From positions 659,179 through 723,178 of the forward strand of contig VZRG01000200.1 in NCBI GenBank assembly GCA_013397435.1: DNA of 64,000 nucleotides, written 5' to 3'. This document shows, piece after piece, positions 42,901 through 57,900 of this stretch. This stretch comes from Erythrocercus mccallii. Lineage: Eukaryota; Chordata; Aves; Passeriformes; Dicruridae. The notes under the pieces were generated by a model. It was not told where the DNA came from and did not search any database. It saw only the letters and a list, made by a program, of their open reading frames with translations. A program made the translations under genes and the position numbers. How positions within the stretch are numbered: the stretch's first letter is position 1; every line of letters begins with the position of its first letter.

Positions 42901-45900
42901 CAGGACAACTGTATCCTACATTTCCTTGGACCAGTCTCACTATTACCACCTTTTGTTTTTATCACTGCCCTTTTTTCTGTCTCACACCCACATGTGCCTC
43001 TTTCCAGGAGTCTGGTTCCAGTACAGCACCCAAGCTAAACAGGACTGTGGGGCTCTGATCACCATCTCACTTCACCACTACCAATATTGGTCACTTTGGT
43101 AGCACTGCTTATCTGAATTAACAAGGAAAATGCTACAAATGCAGCATTCCAGTGCAAGTCAGCAAACAGAAGTATTTGGATTTAAAAACGTTTTTCATAC
43201 TCATCTCTCCTTACATTGCAACACTTGCTGTTATTTTTGCCACAGCAGACTAACAAATACAATTTACAAGTAGTGACTGCATTGCTGATGGCTTTGAGGA
43301 CATGGCAGGTTACAGAACATGAGCAGTGACCTTTGTGATCACCTGAAAAAAGCTTTATCATGTTCTGAAGGAAAGCCTATTATAGCATCCATCTAAATGC
43401 TTTTACAGGTTCAGCTGGTACCTAATCCACACAACAAGCAGGATTCAGGAGCTCCCTATTCAGAAGTGACACATCTAATCCGCAGAGTCACCACTGGTGA
43501 TGCAGCTTTGGGTTTGGCATGGATGTGACTCATCTAGTATGAGTAAGGAACAGCAAAGTATGTACTGGGAGCTTTTTGCTTTTTAAAAAACCTAATATCT
43601 ATTTTCCCCTGAAATCTTTCCCAACACTTTTTGAAACACTTGCCTTCACACCACTCTATCATGAAGGAAATACCCCTCCCTTCCTAAAAGAGGTTCCTCC
43701 CTACATCCTGCCAGACACTCATTTTGCCTTCCAAATCTTGCAGACCACACAGACATTTCTGTCTGCAAAGGGTGTGAGCATCACCAGTGATGCTGCAGAA
43801 GCAGCACAGGGACAGGCATTGTCTGACCAGGGGACAATGCTGGCAGACATCCGCACATTCTCCAGCAGCACTTACACTGCCCCTGAACTGACAGGCAGGA
43901 AGCTTCTGGCACATCCTCTGCAGACAACAGGAGCGGGAAAGGTGTGTCTTGAGACATCTTTGAATGGTGCCCTCTGTGTATATTTTTGATCCTTCAAGAA
44001 ATTAGCTCCCTCATCTGTGGCCTGGATGCATTCCAGAGTTAAAAATAGAGTATGCTGGGAAATAGTGCATGTCCTCTAATTTTACATAGTCCCTTTACTG
44101 TTTTCCTGCATGTTAAAATGAAAGTTAATTTCTGAGCCCTCTCTTGGTCTCAGAAGGCTTCAGCTTACTCCTAGTCAAATTTTAATATTATACAGATGTT
44201 ACACTCATTCATAAGTAAATAGTTAAGGAGTAGCTAGTGAGATGGGAAAACAACAGCAAAGAGACAAGGTCTTACACTGAGGCCCTGTAATGTTATTCTT
44301 CCATCAAATATTTTAAGTAAGTAAAGCTGCAGCTTACAAATGTTAGACGTTAGCTAAACTTCTAGAAAGAAGAACCCTCTCTGACACACTCAGGGATAGC
44401 AGAAAACATCTTGTACAATCCTGCTTACATTTGCACAGAATAATTTAGTCATCAAAGCAACTCAAACTTCAAAACGTACTAAATCAGACTTATACCATAA
44501 ATATGTTTAAGTCAGACTGACTCCTTCAGGAAGCAGGTCAGACAAACCTTGCTGTATGCAGCATCACAGGACAAGTCAAGTTTGTGTTCCACAAAACCAC
44601 CTATATGCAAACTGCATAAGCAGCCCAAAAGCCATTTACAGGAAATGTATCTGACTATGCAGTATTTCAGCCAAGGCTGAGTGTAGTAATCTCTAATCAT
44701 TACAGCATGGAATATGTACATGCAATAAATGCCCAGGCACTTGTAGATAACTTCTTGTATGCTGATGCCTAAGTATATGAAACCTTTATTTAATCTGCCC
44801 TCAAAGCCTGGGACACTGAGAGAACAGTGTTCTAAAGCCAACTCCCAAAACCTCTTATTTGGTACAACCACACTTTAAGCATGATTAAACCTAACAGCAC
44901 ACAGGAGAACCACACTTTGATAAAAGAACTATGGCAAGGGACCCATTCAAGACAATCTTTAACACATAGAAAAAAATTCATGAAATGCAATCTAATCAAG
45001 TTAAAGCCTGAGAAACAGGTGAGAGTTTGAGGTAATCACTGAGCTGCTCTAGCTACCTAGACTTAGGTGAAAGTCTGCCATATCAAAGGGCAGGCCAGTT
45101 AGGTTATAACAATTGATAAGGCACATACCATCAAGACAAGGACTTTCTGAGCAATAAGGGGAAAAGAGCCATGTTTTGTTCAATCACAGGAGCAATTCTA
45201 GATGGTAGTGAAGAGTCATGGTCCTTCAGGCAACACAGGACTACCAGTGAAACATAACCTGGAGTGCAACACAACTCTGTCCTGCACTTGAAAGTCTGGA
45301 CTTCACAGCACACCTAATGGTGTTGGATTTGGTTACACAATTGTTCACTTTTTCAGTGGCATTTGTATGATACTCTAGTTTTCTGCTTATTTCATACTCC
45401 CTTCCATACTATTACAAACGTGGCAACGGATACTTGAATGCTGCCAAACATAATTTTCTCTTGAGTTAACAAGCAAAGAAGGGGAAAGATGCATCTAGTT
45501 TTAACTTGAGGAGGAAAAAGGGAGCTGGAATCCGCAATGGAGAAGCAGACTACCATTAATTTTATCAGATTGTGTCAACTGGGATCTAAATATTTTGTGG
45601 ACATTTTATGAGAAGATTTTTCCAGAACTAAAAGTCATTAGTTATACAGTCAATTTTTTCTGTCTAAAATAAGAATTCCAACATGCAATATTTGTTTTAT
45701 TTCTGGCTTCACAACATTCAAGTCTTTGCCTGCAGAGATGCAGATCTCTCTTGCTATTCATCTCTACTATTTTACCAACACATCACATAAAGGAAAGACT
45801 AGCACTCTCCCCATGATGAATGCTTTACATGACTATGAATAATAAAGAGGACAAAACATCACTGAACAGAGAATCCAGAAGCATCTAGTAGTTTACCAGT

Positions 45901-48900
45901 TTACTAGGTAAACATAATTTAGATTATAGTCCTGAGAGGTTAGTCTCTTACTCTGCCAGTTTATTATAACGACAACACTATTGTTGCACAGCTGCCATAT
46001 ATTCTGCTTGTACCAGGATTTCCTCAAAAAATCTCAGGTACGTTAAAGAATTGTTTATTTTCTCTGACAGAGACATGAAACACAAGTTTCCATTTCTTAA
46101 GCAGAAGTCTGAAAACAGAGGGCAGCATAAGCCACACCCTGCACCACTACCGTTTACAACTCCACAGAAAAGTGACGTGCACTTTAATGCAGCTGAAGAA
46201 TGCAAGGAAGAAAGTTGTTTACATTATACTGTTCTGTTTAAATAGTTTCTCAAGACAGGCTAATGTTTAAAACAGCTTGATAAACAGTGCTCAATTCTCT
46301 ACAGAATTTTCATATTATTAAAAATATTCTCATTTGCTCTCCTTCTACCATTTCACTTCCTCTTTTGACTGTATTATATTATGGTATGACTGAGCAACCT
46401 TAAGAAGCAGCTCTAGCAACTGTGCCCACAAAAAACCCACCTTATTTATAGCCCCATCCCTGAATTTTTCAGACATGACCAACCTACACCTATATTGAAA
46501 CATTTCTTCATTCATGAACTTCAATAGCATATAAGAGTCATTATTGCTTCATGGAATGCAATTAAAATGATGAAAACAAAGCTTTTTCTCAGGAATGACA
46601 AAGCACTAATTAGTCAACAGACCATGCAACTGTAGCCATTTGCAGCCATAGCAGCAGGATGACAGATACACCAACCCCCACCAGCTTTCAAGGGAAAAAA
46701 TTCCGAAGCCAACATACAGTCTTAAAGCATGGGTTGTACAGGGCTTGCAGTATGAAAGTATAGGACAGACCACCATACAGTACCACTAAAACAGGCTCCC
46801 TAAAGATTAGGCTGCTGATTTGTCCAGTAGAGCAGAAAAAAAATTAATGAGCTTGGTTACTATAAAGCTCTGCTACTCACCTCTGCTGATGCGCTGCTTC
46901 TCTCCAGAGAGAATGCCAGGGCTGTCAATGATACTGATGCTCTTGAGGACCTCGTTTGGTAGCTGAGAACACATGAACCTGCAGGAAAGGAGGGAAAAAA
47001 ACCCCATTAACAATAGCTCTTGCTCACAGATTGTTGCTTGAGAGCTCCCCATTATAGATCTTATTTTAAGGAAGACTCAAGTGAGGTTCAAAAAGTTTCT
47101 GAATCCTGGCAAACCTCTTATGTTTCACAACCATACACATTCAAGAAAAATTATGAAGAGAGCTTCTCAAAAAAGAAAACACAGGGAAACCTTGTAAAAC
47201 TGTACGTCTAAGTGCTGATAAGACTTCAAATTTTGCGAGAGCTGACAACTTGGGCCTTAAATGCAACATTAAAAAGACTCCATCAAACTACCATTTTGCT
47301 AGGACCAAAATTAGTACACACAAGAGAAAATTCTTCATGTACTCTGGCTTATGCCCAAACTCAAAGACTGAAAAGGGGAGCAAGCAGAAAGCCATACTGA
47401 CAATATGTTTATGTTCCAGTCTCTGCCACATCTTGCCTGATTTAGCAACGTTTGAGTGATCCCTGCTCCCTAACCCACCACTGTCCTCAGCCGGGGCATC
47501 AGTGAAAAACACCAGTATTTCTCCCACAAACCCAGCCAAAACTATCACACTGCCAGAAGCAAGAGTTCAAATTACACACAGTATGCTCTAAACAATAACC
47601 TCCTGCCTCGGCAACAGGAGGCAAATTCAATGGTGGTACTACGGAAAAATAAATAATTCACGAGAACTCTGAGAGCCCTGCAAAATACTTGGTATGTCAC
47701 TTGCAAGCTACAATGATGCTTCTGGGATAGTTCATGACTGAGGAACATCACTGCCCTTCATCACAACCTGCCTTTAAGAGATTTGCATAAGAGCTTAATC
47801 TTCTTATCAGGGAGCAGCTGAAGACACTAAGGAGCACACAGAGTAACCCACCCTCCTCCTGTGAGGCTGCCCCACACAGGGTTAAGCTGCAGCCTCAGGC
47901 TCCAAGATGGGGCTGCCCTACATCAACCTATGGCTTCACAAAGCACACTGACTCAAAAAACACGGTATCATGGACAGGGAATCATAGCTGTGCCAGAGTC
48001 AAATAAGACCTTTAAGGCTTTGGATGATCTGAGTTAGGAAGAGTAAAATACCAGATATAAAATGTAAACTATATCAAAATCTGATTGCTATTTCATACAA
48101 TACAAATCATTCAAAGGAAATTAAGAACAAAAGAAGTCCTAACACCTCGCTTCACCTTGTTCTGCAAGAGAACTTGCAGCGATGAGCCTTTAACAAAAGC
48201 ACACAGTGTGCCTTCTTGGATAAAAGAGAAACAGCAGCATCACCTGCACCTCTCCCTGAAACCCAAAAGGGCATAAGGAAACAGGAGCCATCCACACCCA
48301 ATAGAACCTGAGGGAGGGTATGTAAACATAATGTAAAATGCATTGTTTGTTTGAGTGGGACACTAGGTAGAGAAAATACCTCATATCTGAAACAAACTCT
48401 TCCACTAGGGCTAATTTTCTACTAGCTTAAGAAATATTTTTGAAAGAGCACTGAGGTACTAGTTGGGAAAATCACATTATTTGAACTTGCCAAAACCTAA
48501 AGACAGTGCTATGCCAAAGCAAACATACTACATGGAAGCACAGTGGATGTGCATAAGTGACAAAGGAAATACATTTAATCATGTGAACCATTACAAAAAT
48601 ACATACATCACTAATATGTACAGCATGAAGCAGCTTTCATAAATTTGGAAGTGTGAAGACTGAACTTTCATGTATATTTTTTCTTATCACGCTCATCCAC
48701 CTTAGAAAGTCCAGTGCTTGTTCAGTATCACCAAGACGTTTCTAGGCCTATCTTATGGGAAGAAAGGCACCGTTATGCCGGCTGAACAATACAGCAGTGT
48801 CTTGACTCAGGCACCACCCGAACTGTGACAGCTGGAAAGGACCATGAGATAAAATAGAGAATTACAGGCCTCAGAAATGCAGACACTGCCATCTTTGCAG

Positions 48901-51900
48901 CAGTCATTAGTGGCAATGGGAGGAGAAAAGTACATGTGAACACATAGGAAATAGAAGCATGAACTCAGAAGTAACTGCCTGTTAGCTTTTAGAATATGTC
49001 CATAAGATAAAGGTGAAAGATGTGTTAAAAATCTTGCCTCAAACTAATATTCTAGACAACTTACAACTGTAACGATAGTGGTATTTGATTATCTCTTTTC
49101 AACAGACTTATTTCTTAACATACCACTTCATGCAGGTCATGTAAGTGCTGCATCATAAAAAAACGGAACTACATACTATCCACCTGAATGACAGACTTAA
49201 ATAAAAAGTGTTACAGAAACAGCTGTATGAATGAGATGTGACTGTAAGTTCTTATGACACATCAAAATAGACCAGGACCATGCATTTCTTCACAGCAGCA
49301 CTGATTTATTTATATGCTTTTCTGGTATAATGCAGTATTATTCCCTCACCAGCATTCAAGGGCACACTAGGTCCTGTCCCCCTTCCATTTCCTCCCCAAC
49401 CTTTCTTAAAAGTATACAGGATAAGAGCTTGATAGAAGAACACCTCCCACAAGCAGTGAGATACAGGGGACAATTAGAAGGGGTCACGGAAAAAGACAAA
49501 AGCAAGGTAACATCGATAAATTAATGCAGCTAATTACTAAGTACAAGCCTTTTGTGATTGTGATACCATGTTCTTGTTAGTTTCATTTTTTCCATTACCT
49601 CAGTCCCTGTTTCCTGTCATTTGGATTGTTACACTTGGATGAAAAACGGCACTCAGCTTCACAGTCTAAGTGTTCATAGCCTTAAGCTCCTCCATAAAAC
49701 AAAATACTAGGATTGGAAAACCATTTAAAAAATAAAAGAGGAGGGGAATGGGACAGGGTGGGTGGACGTAGAGGAAAGTCTGTTAAGGCAGGAGTGAAAA
49801 ATGTAATATGGGATAAAAACAATTGCCAGCATGGCAAATGAGAGAAGGCAAAGTAAAATATGTACTATGATTACAGATAACCTGGTAGGAACTCAAAGAT
49901 ACTGAAGCCTAAGACAATTTCATCTGTGTGAAGTCATAAAGAGAAAGGAGTTAGTAAGTTTTGAAAAATGCTAGGGAAAGATAAGCACCTAGATTTCCAC
50001 TGAATAACTAACACGTAACTGTGACTGTTGGGGAAGATAAGCGTGCTCACGGCACTTCAATATCGCAATATCACAGTCACCAAAAGAACTGGAATAATTT
50101 AGTCAGTTACTTTGAAAGTACATTTTTTTAGCTAGCCAATGATCTTGGCTTGCATAACAGTCGGAACCTGACACAACTAGTTAGATGATTTAGGCAAAAA
50201 ATTACATCACCACTCACCCAAACAAACACCAATATTAAATGTACTGTGCAAATATTTGAATATTATTCAAAATACAATTTATATAATTTTTAATATAAGT
50301 ATATTAATTTTTTTGTGGAAAGAGCACAATGGTGAGGAAAGGGAGAAACAGAACAGTGATCTGGAAGACAGAATTTAGCCAATCATCTCAAAATTATTAT
50401 TTAAAATGGGACTTAACAGCTTCCCACAGCACATATTGTTATCTCTGCAAAGCAATAGCCAAGCCAACTGTAAGCAGCTATAAACTTTCTTCTTTGAGTA
50501 AGCACAGCAATAGATAAAATGGTACATGATGAACTTTTAACATTCATGCCAGTATTTATCAGCCAAACAGGAAAGTTTATTGTTAAAAAGACCCAATTTA
50601 GATTAATTGGCGTGCAAAGTGAGGCCTCCATGTCAAGCTACCATCAAATACAGGAAGAAAACAAAGTGATTGCTCAGACAATAAGAACGGAGTTATTAGT
50701 AACTAACTTTCAACTGGAAATATTTAGCATGCTACTTAAGTTTACTATCAAAATATTCACAGCTCCTGAACAACTCTTCCCTTTTTACAAATACACAGCA
50801 GAAGCTAACACTATCTCCCTGGTCTATAGAACTAACTGAACACCCAGATAGTTGATAATTAACACTTAGCAACTTGAGGTTTTATTTTATCCATGGGGCA
50901 CATTCAAATCTTTTCCATGCTTGTAGGTCTTTTTACATATCCCAGCAATTCACAATTTTAAATAGCTATCCCAAGATATCCAGTGAAATCAGTGGAAAGG
51001 AGCAAGACAGCACCAAAGGGAAAATATTTGTTTCCTTTTTTTTTTGAACGGTAGCTTTTAATAGGTTAGTTAGTACTAACCTATCAGTTTTATTGAGTAG
51101 AACTTTTGCATAAGCTTATCCTGAGTTCTGCCTGGTGTCATGCCTCACAAACAAGTCACCCAATAAATCATTTCTGCAGTTTTCTGTGAACTGGTTTTAA
51201 CAACTATTTTCTATTCACATAACTGAATATCTCCATCATAATGCCATCCTACCTAGTACTGCCTTATTTTTAAGTCACCTGAACTGCCACCACTTCTGCT
51301 TGTATTTGAATATTTAGTCCATGCTGTTCAAAACAGAACATGCCAAAATTTAAATGTAACCATCAGAAGACAGAAAGCAAGATGATCCCACCTGTTCAGG
51401 AACGCATTTCCAAAGCGGCCGAGTTTCCGGAATGGCTTCTTAGGATCAACAACTAGGGCATTTCCAGGAACATTTCCTTCTGATTCTCCATACATTACAG
51501 CAATAAAGGAATCCGTGGTAGGCTCTGGACCAATTCGCATGCCTGGAAAGTCTTGCTCGAGCAGGTATCTGGAGGTGGAGAACACATAAATGCATTTATA
51601 CACAATAGCTATAGTTATACTTAAATATTGCAAAAGAATGAATGATTTGGATCCACAGCAAAAGCAAATAGCTACAATTTACTTGAAAATTTCCAAGGAT
51701 ATGCATATTCTATAAGAATAATATTTACCTTCATTTTATTATTTCTGTTAACTGGTGAAGGAGGAAGAGAACTGAATTAGTATTTCACAACATCTAGATA
51801 AAAGGATAAAGTAAATCCCTTTACAAAGACAGTGTGCAAAGCATTCCCTCAACTGCAGCACCTCAGCCATTTAAGTGGATGCTTCTACCAAAGATCCCAG

Positions 51901-54900
51901 TGCTGTAGGTTACACTACAACACATGGCTATTTTTGTGAGTGTTTTGAAGCCTGTGTCAGTGCTGCTGGTACAAAAAGGGAATGGTTTGAAGCTGCACGT
52001 GAGCAGATTCAGCCGGCTGACAGATCTAACCCTTTAATCAACTCGGTATGATCTCACTAACTCATCCTATCAGAGGCAAAGAGAACCATTATGAGGCAAT
52101 AAAATTTTATCTGTTTGCGAGTGAGGAATTATTTTCTTTTGACCTGCACATCAAAAATTAATTAACTAAGTCAGATCTGCAGAAGTTTAGGCCTAATAGT
52201 AAAGTGCTTCCAAAAGGCATCACGTCAGGTAATGCTGTACCACCAGAAACCATCTCGCACCTCTCTTTGAGGGGTCCACTGACAGAAGACACAGACAGCA
52301 CATACTCAGAGGGTATGTCAAGCCTTGACTTTCCAGACAACAGGGTCTGAAATGAATTCAGTGTGTATTTAAGTATTAGAACCTAATGGAACCAGGGCAT
52401 TTATTTACATAAAAAGCCTGTCTCCATCCCTTCGTGGACTGCAAGTGTGAAGTAAAGCAGCCCCAAGCCCTTTGAGCAAACCTCCCTCTAGCACACATTC
52501 TGTGACAACTGCCACCCTTCATAGAGACACAAACAACACTGCTTAACTTTAAAGCATGAGCGTTATTATTCTCAGTCACAACAGCACCATCTTGGCGCTC
52601 AAGACTAAAACAAAACTATTTTCAGTGTCACCCTGCAATTCTCTAAAAAACCCCAAACCAACACAATTTTAATCAAGTACAATTTAACTATTTACGTAAC
52701 CAAAACTGGATTTACATGAGAATTCTTCTTCAGGCACAGGTGGTGGTCCTGCATACAATGACAGCACTAGTTATGTTACATTTATATTAAAACTGCCCTT
52801 TTAATAAAGATTTATTCTGGACTAAATCCACAGTGCTATGCCTATTCTGCTATAATTTCCTAAATCAATACTGATTTGCGAGGACTTGCTGGCTGCTTTT
52901 GCTGCAAAAAACATTTTACATGGTATCTATACTTGCTGAACAATCTCTGTCTTCAAATAAAGTATCCAAGCATTCACAAACTTTATAGATCAGTGCACAG
53001 AAGCTGGATTTAAGGAACTAAATATATGTTAAATATTTCAAAGACTGTTTTCCACTAGCCTTAGCAAACTGGTTCAAATTGGCTCAACCTATGATCAGGG
53101 AGCATGGAACCGTTATTTACATGAAATTTCCTGTAGCTTTCTGCTTCCAAAAAAAGAAACTGCAAAAATGCCAATACTAAAACTTGTAAGGAAGGAGGAA
53201 CATAAGAACAATCATGCCAGAACACGCCAAAGTCAATCTGTTTTAGCTCTAGAATAAGCTATACCTAATGCACAGTAACAGGGAAATAAAACTGACCACT
53301 CTCCAAAAGGAAATGAAACAACACCCAAACCTCTCTGCCCACACAGGTTTGTAAAATGTGGCAGATCCCTCGCTGTACAAATTAGATCATTAAATGATCT
53401 AAATGAAATTAAGACAAAACTCCTTTAACTGCTCAACAGTTGAACCCCTCATGGAAATCCAGGATTTTCAAGCATTGTGGCAAACAGCAGAACACGTTAA
53501 ACATCAAAGTGTGTTGCCACCTCTCCACAAAATACCACTGCAGATCAGAGTTCTCTAAAACAGGGTGCCACGGCAAACTCACAGGAGACTCTAAAAATTT
53601 TCCAGATTGGAATTATCCAGGGCCTTGATTTTGAAATATCAATTATACTTTTGTCTTCTAAAATAAAGTTTTTAACTTGCCATGACAAAATGTTCTATTT
53701 CTAACGTTGCTTTTCCTCATTGTCCTTCTTTTAAAAGAGAAAGGGTTCTCTAAGAGACCTGTAAATAAGCTCTTCTCCTGATAAAAAGTGTCAGTTCCAG
53801 ACTTCTGCTGACAGAAGTAGCAACTCATAAAATGACACACAACACATACAAGAAGATGCTCCAAGAGCAGCAGTAAAGAACATATACTGAATCAAATGCA
53901 CAGGAGTGAAGTCCCACATCCCAGGTCAAGGAAAACTACATGGTGGGATCTAAATGCAGGAGCAGACCCTCCAGATTAGTAGGATAATTGTCATCTATTG
54001 TAAGCTCATAAATTATGGCATGATTATGGAAATTCAGTGGTGATGGTCTTTTAGATGCCTAAAAAAGTAATTTCATGGCCTGCTCATGAATTTGCTGCAC
54101 ATGGATAGAGTTACAAGTACAGAGTACCTTTCATGATTTCCAACATCTCTTTTTGACGCTCTGAACTCGATAGTGCATATTCAGATTAGCCATTTATGGA
54201 AATTACTAAATCAGAATAAAGTGCTACTGAACTGCAATGATACTCCCAAGTTAATGTCATAAGGACAGCTTTAAAATCCAGGGTTTTATAGCGATAACAA
54301 CCCAGGAAGGCAAGACCTCCTCCCAAATATCAAGCCCCACCCAACAGTCACAATGCTCTGCCTGGTACAACTATTCAACAGACACAGGAATCACTTTGCA
54401 GCACAGGTATTTTCCATTAAGATTGGCTACAATTGCACATCAAGAGTTAGTACAGACTAAAATAAACCTGTGATGCGTTTGGCTGGGACAATAGGTACTT
54501 TGTGGCTGTGTTTTGGATATTTGCTGAAAAGTGTTGACAGTACAGGGATGTCTTCATTACTGCTGAGCAGCACTTATACACAGTCACGGCCTTTTCTGCT
54601 TCTCACCCCACCTCATGAACAAAGAGTTGGGACACAGCTGGGACAGCTGATCCTAACTGACCCAAGGGATGTTCTGTATCATATGTCATCATGCTTAGTA
54701 TATAAAACCAGGGAAAGAAGGAAGAAAGAGACACTCAGAATGATAGCTTTTTCTCTTCCCAAGTCACTGTTATCTATGATAGAGCCCTGCTTTCCTGGGA
54801 ATACCTGAACATTTGCCTGTCCAGGGTAAGTAGTAAATGAATTCCTTGCTTTGCCTTGCCTGTGATGCTGTTACTGTACCCACTAAACTGTCTTTATCTC

Positions 54901-57900
54901 AAGCCATGAGTTTTCTCACTTTTACCATTCTGATTCTCTCCCCCATCCTGCTGTGCAGGGTGTGAGTGGCTGTGTGGTGCTTGGTTGCAAGCTGGAGTTG
55001 TGGGTGGACTAAGCCACAACACGCTGTATCACATTTCTCGGCATGAAAGAACAGTTTTACTTACCCACACAAAAGGAAAGAGCAGTCTCTTGTAAAGTGA
55101 AAAGCTGCCAATGTTTCTGTACCAAATGCTACATTAGTACAGGGAAATACCTGGATTTTCAGCATCTACAACTACATGCTCTTCTCAGGAATTTTCAGCA
55201 GAGAAGGAGTTCAAAAAGGTTCACAGGAAGAATGCTTAAAAATAGCCAATGCCCTAAAGACGGTCTAGATCAAACAACAGACATCCTGTCGATTCTTCTC
55301 TCTTTGTTTTTACCTGGACTATAACCTTTCAGCTTTGCCAATAAACATTCATCTATGTTCCTCTGCAAGATGTATAGCCAGACTATGGGAAACTAGTTGA
55401 CAAAGTTCCAGAGATAAAAAAGATTACTCACAGTTGAAGATACTCATTATCATCTGAAATCTAAATGCATCAGCTAGGCCACACTAACGCACAAAAGCAA
55501 GTGAGCTGGACAGAGCAGCACTGAACAGGGATACCCTGTGATGCACTGGGAGATAAAATCATGGCTCCTTTATAGTGCTGCTCACCTCCACACTACTTAA
55601 TGCACCACGTATTCCGCTTCTTTTTTTTAACACAAAACTTGCAGATGTTTGCTTTAGTGTAAGAATTCTGCTCTAAATAACTCAGAGCTTTCATGTAGAG
55701 CTAGTGAAGAAGTTACAGCTTTCACCTAAAGAAATTAAGAGGGATCCTCCTCCCCCTGCAGATGCAGCTGCAGAAGTGATCGCACACTACTTGCAGACTC
55801 CAGACATTATGCATACAAAAGGGTGCTTTCACAAAAGTCAGCTCTGGCTGAGTTAAACAGCAGGAAGTTTACAATTTTTAATGTCTGAGTAATACCCGTG
55901 AGCAAAGTAAAAGCACAGCCTGGCAATCTGAGGAATTTACTTCTGGTTTGTCTCATGTTGATAAGTTGCTAAGTTCTTTAAAAAAAAACCCTTTTAAAAC
56001 AGAATGAAAGAAACAGCCTATTTACATTGACTAGGTCCCTATCTCTTTTTCATACAGTACAATTCTCTTCTCCTGTCCTTCCTTTCCCCACTTTTTTTCC
56101 TAAAACAGGCATGAGAAATTGAGAAAATTACAGAAGCCGGAAGGCCAAGCAGCTCGCATGTAAGATAACAACTGGCTCTCATCATACTCTCACTTCATTA
56201 AACACAATTGGACAAGCATTAACATTTGGACGTATTTGTTTGAATTGTCAGCATTGTCAAATATGTGAATAAAACTATCACCACACTACCCCTTAGAGAG
56301 CAAAACTGACTGGTTTCACTGCATTGTTCCAAGTGCCAAAGCAGATAAACATCACTGAGTGAAAAAACATAAGAGCTGTTAGAAACCTGGAAGTGTTTGT
56401 TTGCATATCTTAATCCCCAGGGACACTTAGTCACTGGTACATCAGTGTTTTCCATTAAGACTTAGTGGAAGGAACTGGGTGGATATGGATGTGTCAGAGG
56501 TATGAAAATGTGAAGTTCTCACGATAACGCCTTAATCAAAATAAATCCCAAATGAATATTTGACAGCTAAACGGAATTGTTATGTTCACATATAAACCCA
56601 ATAGTAAACACTTAGGTAGACCTAATATGCCCTCCTATGAAGTCAAGAAATGTGAACAAAAAGTTTTAATTATCTTAAATTTTTTTAATTATTTATTTAA
56701 GATTTAAAATAATGTTTGCTTATTAAAAGGTTTGGAGGAATAAATCCCCTATTGCACTACTTCATTCTAAGAAAAATCATCTATAACAAATACAAGATTA
56801 TAACAATCTTGAGAGGGTATGACATTTTTCCATGGGAGATGCAACCCACCAGAGGGGAAATTTATTTCTGGCTGACCTGGACACTACAGTATTTTCCCAT
56901 GTCTTCTTCTAAGTCTTGCATACAGCATACAAGCACTTCTCTTTCTTTGACCTTCTTTTTATCCTCTAAATTGGATTTTGAGTAACAGTCACTGTGACAT
57001 TATTGTCTAAGTTGCTGCCCATCTTCAATGGAGCATTTTTTCATGCTGATTCAGCCAATTATTATCTATGCTATAGAGAAAGAACACTGAGGTAATGAAT
57101 GTTGATCATAGTGAGATTCTTTAGATGCAATAAAAGATATGCTGCTACAGATTTGGGCTCTTCAGTCAAAGCCTGTCTTCTCCAATACCTTGTACAAGGT
57201 TAAACTGCTCTACAAGCTACCTAAAATGTGCACAGGGTAAGAGGATAAAAAGAAGGGCACATCACAATAGAAGCCACCTCTTGCATCAAGTTGGTATTTT
57301 AATAAAACACATGAGAAACCATGAGAAAACTTCATCACTGTCAAAATTGTCTGGGCATCATTCATCTGGCACTGACAAATGCTAAAAAAAAGCTCACAGG
57401 AGCTGTAAAAAAGTATAGGTCTTTTCTCATTCAGACTGTACATTAGTATCAGTCAACCTTCTTGCTCAGTATTTTATTGTTACAGCGATAACAAGTTACT
57501 CAAAAAGCAACAGTAGCAAAAACACAGGTAAGGCACTTCAAGGAATGTTAATGTTTATAAGCACAATATTGACTTGTACTTCAGTCAAATATGGGCAGCT
57601 ATAAAGGACAGAAAAGCTGAATGTCCATAAATCAAGAACCTGTGTCCTCAACCAAGACAAACTCTTTCAGGAGGGGAGACAGAGTTTTCTATGAATTGCA
57701 AATAACAGAACAAAGCTGCTGACAGGGAGAACAAGTTCTGGTATGCACATATTTGTGACCATTCTGCCTCCCTCTGTATTACCTGTGCTCTCTCCATCCC
57801 TTGTCCATAAGCCAAGTAACAACACTTATCTGGAAATGTATACAGACTAACAATGCAACTATAATGTTAATGAAGAAAATTAATGAATATTCCTAGAGAA

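Larger units (their letters stand above)
36920..51391 (-). other. EHD4: EHD4 introns 2-5
   Basis: These are four introns (36,920-39,388; 39,554-42,331; 42,745-46,880; 46,979-51,391). All are GT-AG. The sequence is AT-rich and without recognisable coding or transposon content. Several open frames of 60-140 codons occur here, including 43,576-43,989 on the plus strand, but none resembles a known protein. Confidence 0.6.

Noticed and set aside
43576..43989. 137-codon plus-strand open frame in an EHD4 intron
   Set aside because: It resembles no protein I know, has no promoter or splice signals around it, and lies antisense inside an intron. A frame of this length can occur by chance.
54470..54808. 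112-codon plus-strand open frame
   Set aside because: It lies entirely inside the LTR element, which is non-coding.
54464..55026. Target-site duplication flanking the LTR
   Set aside because: The 5-bp flanks on the two sides do not match, so no duplication can be claimed.
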